Assembly: GCA_020524245.1 (NCBI GenBank)
Contig: JAIVLN010000005.1
Location: 62,001-126,000 of the forward strand
Direction of reading: 5' to 3'
From: Rossellomorea aquimaris
GTDB taxonomy: Bacteria; Bacillota; Bacilli; Bacillales; Fictibacillaceae
DNA length: 64,000 nt
Shown here: positions 61,583 to 64,000 of the stretch, in pieces
How positions within the stretch are numbered: position 1 is the stretch's first letter
Layout: each line of letters starts with the position of its first letter
Notes under the pieces: generated by a model
Seen by the model: the letters and a program-made list of their open reading frames with translations, nothing else
The model's database searches: none
Told to the model about the DNA's origin: nothing
Program-made: the position numbers and the translations under genes

Positions 61583-61622
61583 ATAAAAGCCTGATCCGAT
61601 GAGTGACCATCGGGTCAGGCTT
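61583..61622 (-). terminator. Terminator after rseP
   Basis: AAGCCTGACCCGATG and CATCGGATCAGGCTT (minus strand) form a 15-bp stem followed by TTATCTTTT. Confidence 0.9.
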
Positions 61623-61637
61623 CCAAGTTTATACAGA

Positions 61638-62897
61638 TTAATTGATGAAGAACTTGTGAATGTCATTCCAGGTGACGACAATCATCAGTAGCATCAGTAG
61701 TGCAAAACCGATGAAGTGGACGAGACCTTCTTTTTGAGGGTCGAGCGGTTTACCACGAATTCCCTCAAGGGCTAGGAATGTCAAACGTCCCCCATCCAAT
61801 GCTGGTAACGGCAATAAGTTGAAGATTCCAAGGTTGATGCTGAGGAATGCTGCCCATTGTAACAGGACGAACACACCTTCATCTGCGACTTGGTCCGTAT
61901 AATTATAGATTCCGACAGGTCCTGAAAGATTATCAAATGCGATCTGACCTGTGACAAGCTGACCAATCGCTTGAATGATCGCAACCGTCAAATCACCTGT
62001 TTTCTCAACCCCGTATTGTAGCGAACCTAACACAGATACTTCTGTTGGCATGTATACGCCGATGAAGCCTTCTGCTTTACCGTCTTGACCTTCCCGTTCA
62101 TTCGGTTTGACCGAGACATTTTGCGTTTCGCCTTCACGTTGAATTGTAAACTGGAGTTCTTGATTCGGATTTTGCTGGATGACGGTTACAAGCTCTCTCC
62201 ACGTATTAACAGCTTCACCATCAACGGATAAGACTTTGTCGCCTTCCTGAAGACCCGCTTCATATGCAGCACCTTTAGGATCGAGTTGTCCTAATTTTGC
62301 TTGATCGACAGGAATTCCTTGTGTCAACGCATAAACAGTCAATAAGACGAATGCAAGTAAGAAGTTCATGAAAGGACCTGCAAAAATAGCGAGGAACCTA
62401 TCCCACAACGATTTGGATCCGAATTGACGATTGTATGGTGCGATTTGCATCGGCATACCATCTTGAACATATTCAGCTTCAGGATGAACATGATACGTTT
62501 CCGTAAGTTCATCATTCACGTGACCTCTGATTAACAGATCATGTTCAAGATCTGCTTTTTCAACTGTCACGACTTTTGCATCTGGATATCTAGACACTTG
62601 ATTGGCGATGATTTGTTTCACTTTGCCATCTGAATCGAACAGCATCCCGACACGAGCGCCAGGCTTGATTTCAATTCCTTCCGGGTCCTCTCCAGCCATA
62701 CGAACGAATCCACCTAGAGGTAATAGTCGGATCGTATATAACGTCTCACCCTTCTTTGATGAGAATATTTTTGGGCCGAATCCAATCGCGAACTCACGGC
62801 ATAAGATTCCCGCTCTTTTCGCCAGGAGTAAATGACCGAGCTCATGGAAAAAGACAAGGGCTCCAAAAATGATGATGATGGAGATGATTGTGTTCAT
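61638..62897 (-). CDS. rasP: Site-2 protease RseP/RasP
   Basis: A 419-residue membrane metalloprotease that cleaves anti-sigma factors and other membrane substrates within the bilayer. The zinc motif FFHELGH is near residue 16, a PDZ domain covers about 190-270 (EAGLQEGDKVLSVDGEAV), and NLLPLPALDGG is near 357. ATG 62897 has AAAGGTGG upstream; GTG 62909 is the alternative. It lies 14 bases after dxr. Confidence 0.96.
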   Translation of the reverse strand: MNTIISIIIIFGALVFFHELGHLLLAKRAGILCREFAIGFGPKIFSSKKGETLYTIRLLPLGGFVRMAGEDPEGIEIKPGARVGMLFDSDGKVKQIIANQVSRYPDAKVVTVEKADLEHDLLIRGHVNDELTETYHVHPEAEYVQDGMPMQIAPYNRQFGSKSLWDRFLAIFAGPFMNFLLAFVLLTVYALTQGIPVDQAKLGQLDPKGAAYEAGLQEGDKVLSVDGEAVNTWRELVTVIQQNPNQELQFTIQREGETQNVSVKPNEREGQDGKAEGFIGVYMPTEVSVLGSLQYGVEKTGDLTVAIIQAIGQLVTGQIAFDNLSGPVGIYNYTDQVADEGVFVLLQWAAFLSINLGIFNLLPLPALDGGRLTFLALEGIRGKPLDPQKEGLVHFIGFALLMLLMIVVTWNDIHKFFIN

Positions 62898-62911
62898 TTG
62901 AGTGACCACCT

Positions 62912-64000
62912 TTACACGATAAGTGTTTGTACATATTGTCGTACTCTAGCATCTACTTCATGGATAACTTCAAGCGATGGATTTCTCATAATTTCAAAAT
63001 GATTCAACGACTTTTCAATGAAAGATTCGATTTCTAAGAATGAAATCTGTCCTTTCAAGAAAGCACCTACTGCAGCTTCATTAGCTGCGTTCAGGACTGT
63101 AGGCATCGTTCCTCCTGCTTTCCCTGCTTCAAATGCATAGGCGAGACAAGGGAAACGGTGTAGATCCATCTTCTCAAAGTGCAATGTTCCGATATCAACT
63201 AAGTTTAACCTTTTTCCACTAGGCACTTCAAGTCGATCCGGATGTGTCAACGCGTATTGGATCGGAACTTTCATATCCGGTGTTCCTAAATGAGCGATGA
63301 TGCTGCCATCTACAAATTCTACCATAGAATGGATGATACTTTCACGATGGAGTACAACTTCAATCTCCTCATATGGCGTACCGAAAAACCAATGGGCTTC
63401 AATGACTTCTAAACCTTTATTCATCATTGTTGCTGAATCGATTGTAATTTTGGAACCCATCGACCAATTCGGGTGGTTCAATGCTTCTTCGACTGTAACG
63501 CCTTCTAGATCCTTTCTAGACTTGTCACGGAAACTTCCTCCCGAAGCGGTCAAAATCATTTTGGACATTTCCGATTGATTTTCTCCATTCAAGCATTGAT
63601 AGATCGCTGAATGTTCACTATCTACAGGTAGTATTTCCACTTGGTTCCTTTTCGCACGGTCCATCACGATGTGTCCCGCGGTTACAAGGGTTTCTTTATT
63701 TGCAAGAGCGATCGTTTTTTTCTCATCAATCGCAGCTAGAGTTGGTGCAAGTCCAACACTTCCCATGACTGCATTTATCAACAGATCGGATTCTGGATCT
63801 GTTGCAACTTCCAACAACCCTTCTTCCCCATAGTATACGATACAGGAATGTCGGATAGTCCTTTTTAATTCATCTGCTAATTCCTTTGAAGAAACCGAGA
63901 CACATTTCGGCTTGAATTCTTCAACAAGCTTTGCTCCTAACTCGATGTTGGTTCCGAATGAAAAAGATGTAATGCGAAAATGCTCTGGATGTGCTCGAAC
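62912..64000 (-). CDS. dxr: 1-deoxy-D-xylulose 5-phosphate reductoisomerase (5' end cut by window)
   Basis: Dxr commits to the MEP isoprenoid pathway. The frame is open to the right edge, 362 residues, lacking about 20 N-terminal residues including the NADPH-binding start. Seen are [15 protein letters not shown], the metal site [49 protein letters not shown] and the C-terminal [16 protein letters not shown]. The residues nearest the edge ([16 protein letters not shown]) match the family before the ALANK block. It heads the dxr-rasP unit. Confidence 0.96.
   Translation of the reverse strand, partial: VRAHPEHFRITSFSFGTNIELGAKLVEEFKPKCVSVSSKELADELKRTIRHSCIVYYGEEGLLEVATDPESDLLINAVMGSVGLAPTLAAIDEKKTIALANKETLVTAGHIVMDRAKRNQVEILPVDSEHSAIYQCLNGENQSEMSKMILTASGGSFRDKSRKDLEGVTVEEALNHPNWSMGSKITIDSATMMNKGLEVIEAHWFFGTPYEEIEVVLHRESIIHSMVEFVDGSIIAHLGTPDMKVPIQYALTHPDRLEVPSGKRLNLVDIGTLHFEKMDLHRFPCLAYAFEAGKAGGTMPTVLNAANEAAVGAFLKGQISFLEIESFIEKSLNHFEIMRNPSLEVIHEVDARVRQYVQTLIV

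Noticed and set aside
61164-61637. T-box or other tRNA-sensing leader upstream of proS
   Set aside because: No T-box sequence (GGGTGG-type) or specifier loop could be drawn; the gap is filled by repeat copy B and a terminator of the upstream gene.

Overview
The window is a contiguous, almost fully coding chromosome segment of a spore-forming member of the Bacillaceae. Gene content and order match the B. subtilis polC-infB-pnp-spoVF-spoIIIE-recA-mutSL region. Spore genes are cotE, spoVS, spoIIIE and dpaAB. Extra genes absent from this place in B. subtilis 168 are korAB, a PnrA-like ABC transporter and a M19 dipeptidase. Species is not assignable by eye. Every supported protein gene lies on the minus strand, so the natural reading direction is from base 64000 to base 1.

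Read in that direction, the first block is dxr (5' end cut by the window), rseP, proS and polC. The translation block follows: rimP, nusA, ylxR, ylxQ, infB, ylxP, rbfA, truB, ribF, rpsO and pnp. Next come ylxY, mlpA, ymxH and the dipicolinate/lysine block dpaA, dpaB, asd, dapG, dapA. These give aspartate kinase, aspartate-semialdehyde dehydrogenase, dihydrodipicolinate synthase and dipicolinate synthase in one place. After tepA, ylzJ and spoIIIE comes a GntR regulator with a BMP-type lipoprotein, ATPase and two permeases. The ymf block (ymfF, ymfH, ymfI, ymfJ, ymfK, rodZ), pgsA and cinA follow. Then come recA, rny, ymdB, spoVS, a dipeptidase, korA, korB, tdh, kbl, miaB, ricA, cotE, mutS and mutL (last few codons cut by the window).

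The most notable feature is that recA is interrupted. A 323-nt segment (18525-18847) with no large ORF separates codon 203 from codon 204. It has the hallmarks of a self-splicing group I intron: a U at the end of exon 1, a G at the end of the intron, an internal guide sequence pairing to both exons (P1 and P10), and recognisable P3, P5, P6, P7, P8 and P9 elements. Splicing restores a 347-residue RecA. The insertion falls in the codons for DNA-binding loop L2. A sigma-A promoter and a LexA-type box lie upstream of recA.

Intergenic regions are short and mostly hold intrinsic terminators. Three longer gaps (4481-4939, 14833-15331 and 61164-61637) hold related dispersed repeats that share modules, and the gap between the lipoprotein and the ABC ATPase holds an unusually long RNA hairpin. 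Sequence-supported promoters are given for mutS, miaB, spoVS (sigma-H type), rny, recA, pnp and, more weakly, tdh and proS. No tRNA, rRNA, CRISPR array, transposase or prophage gene was seen.
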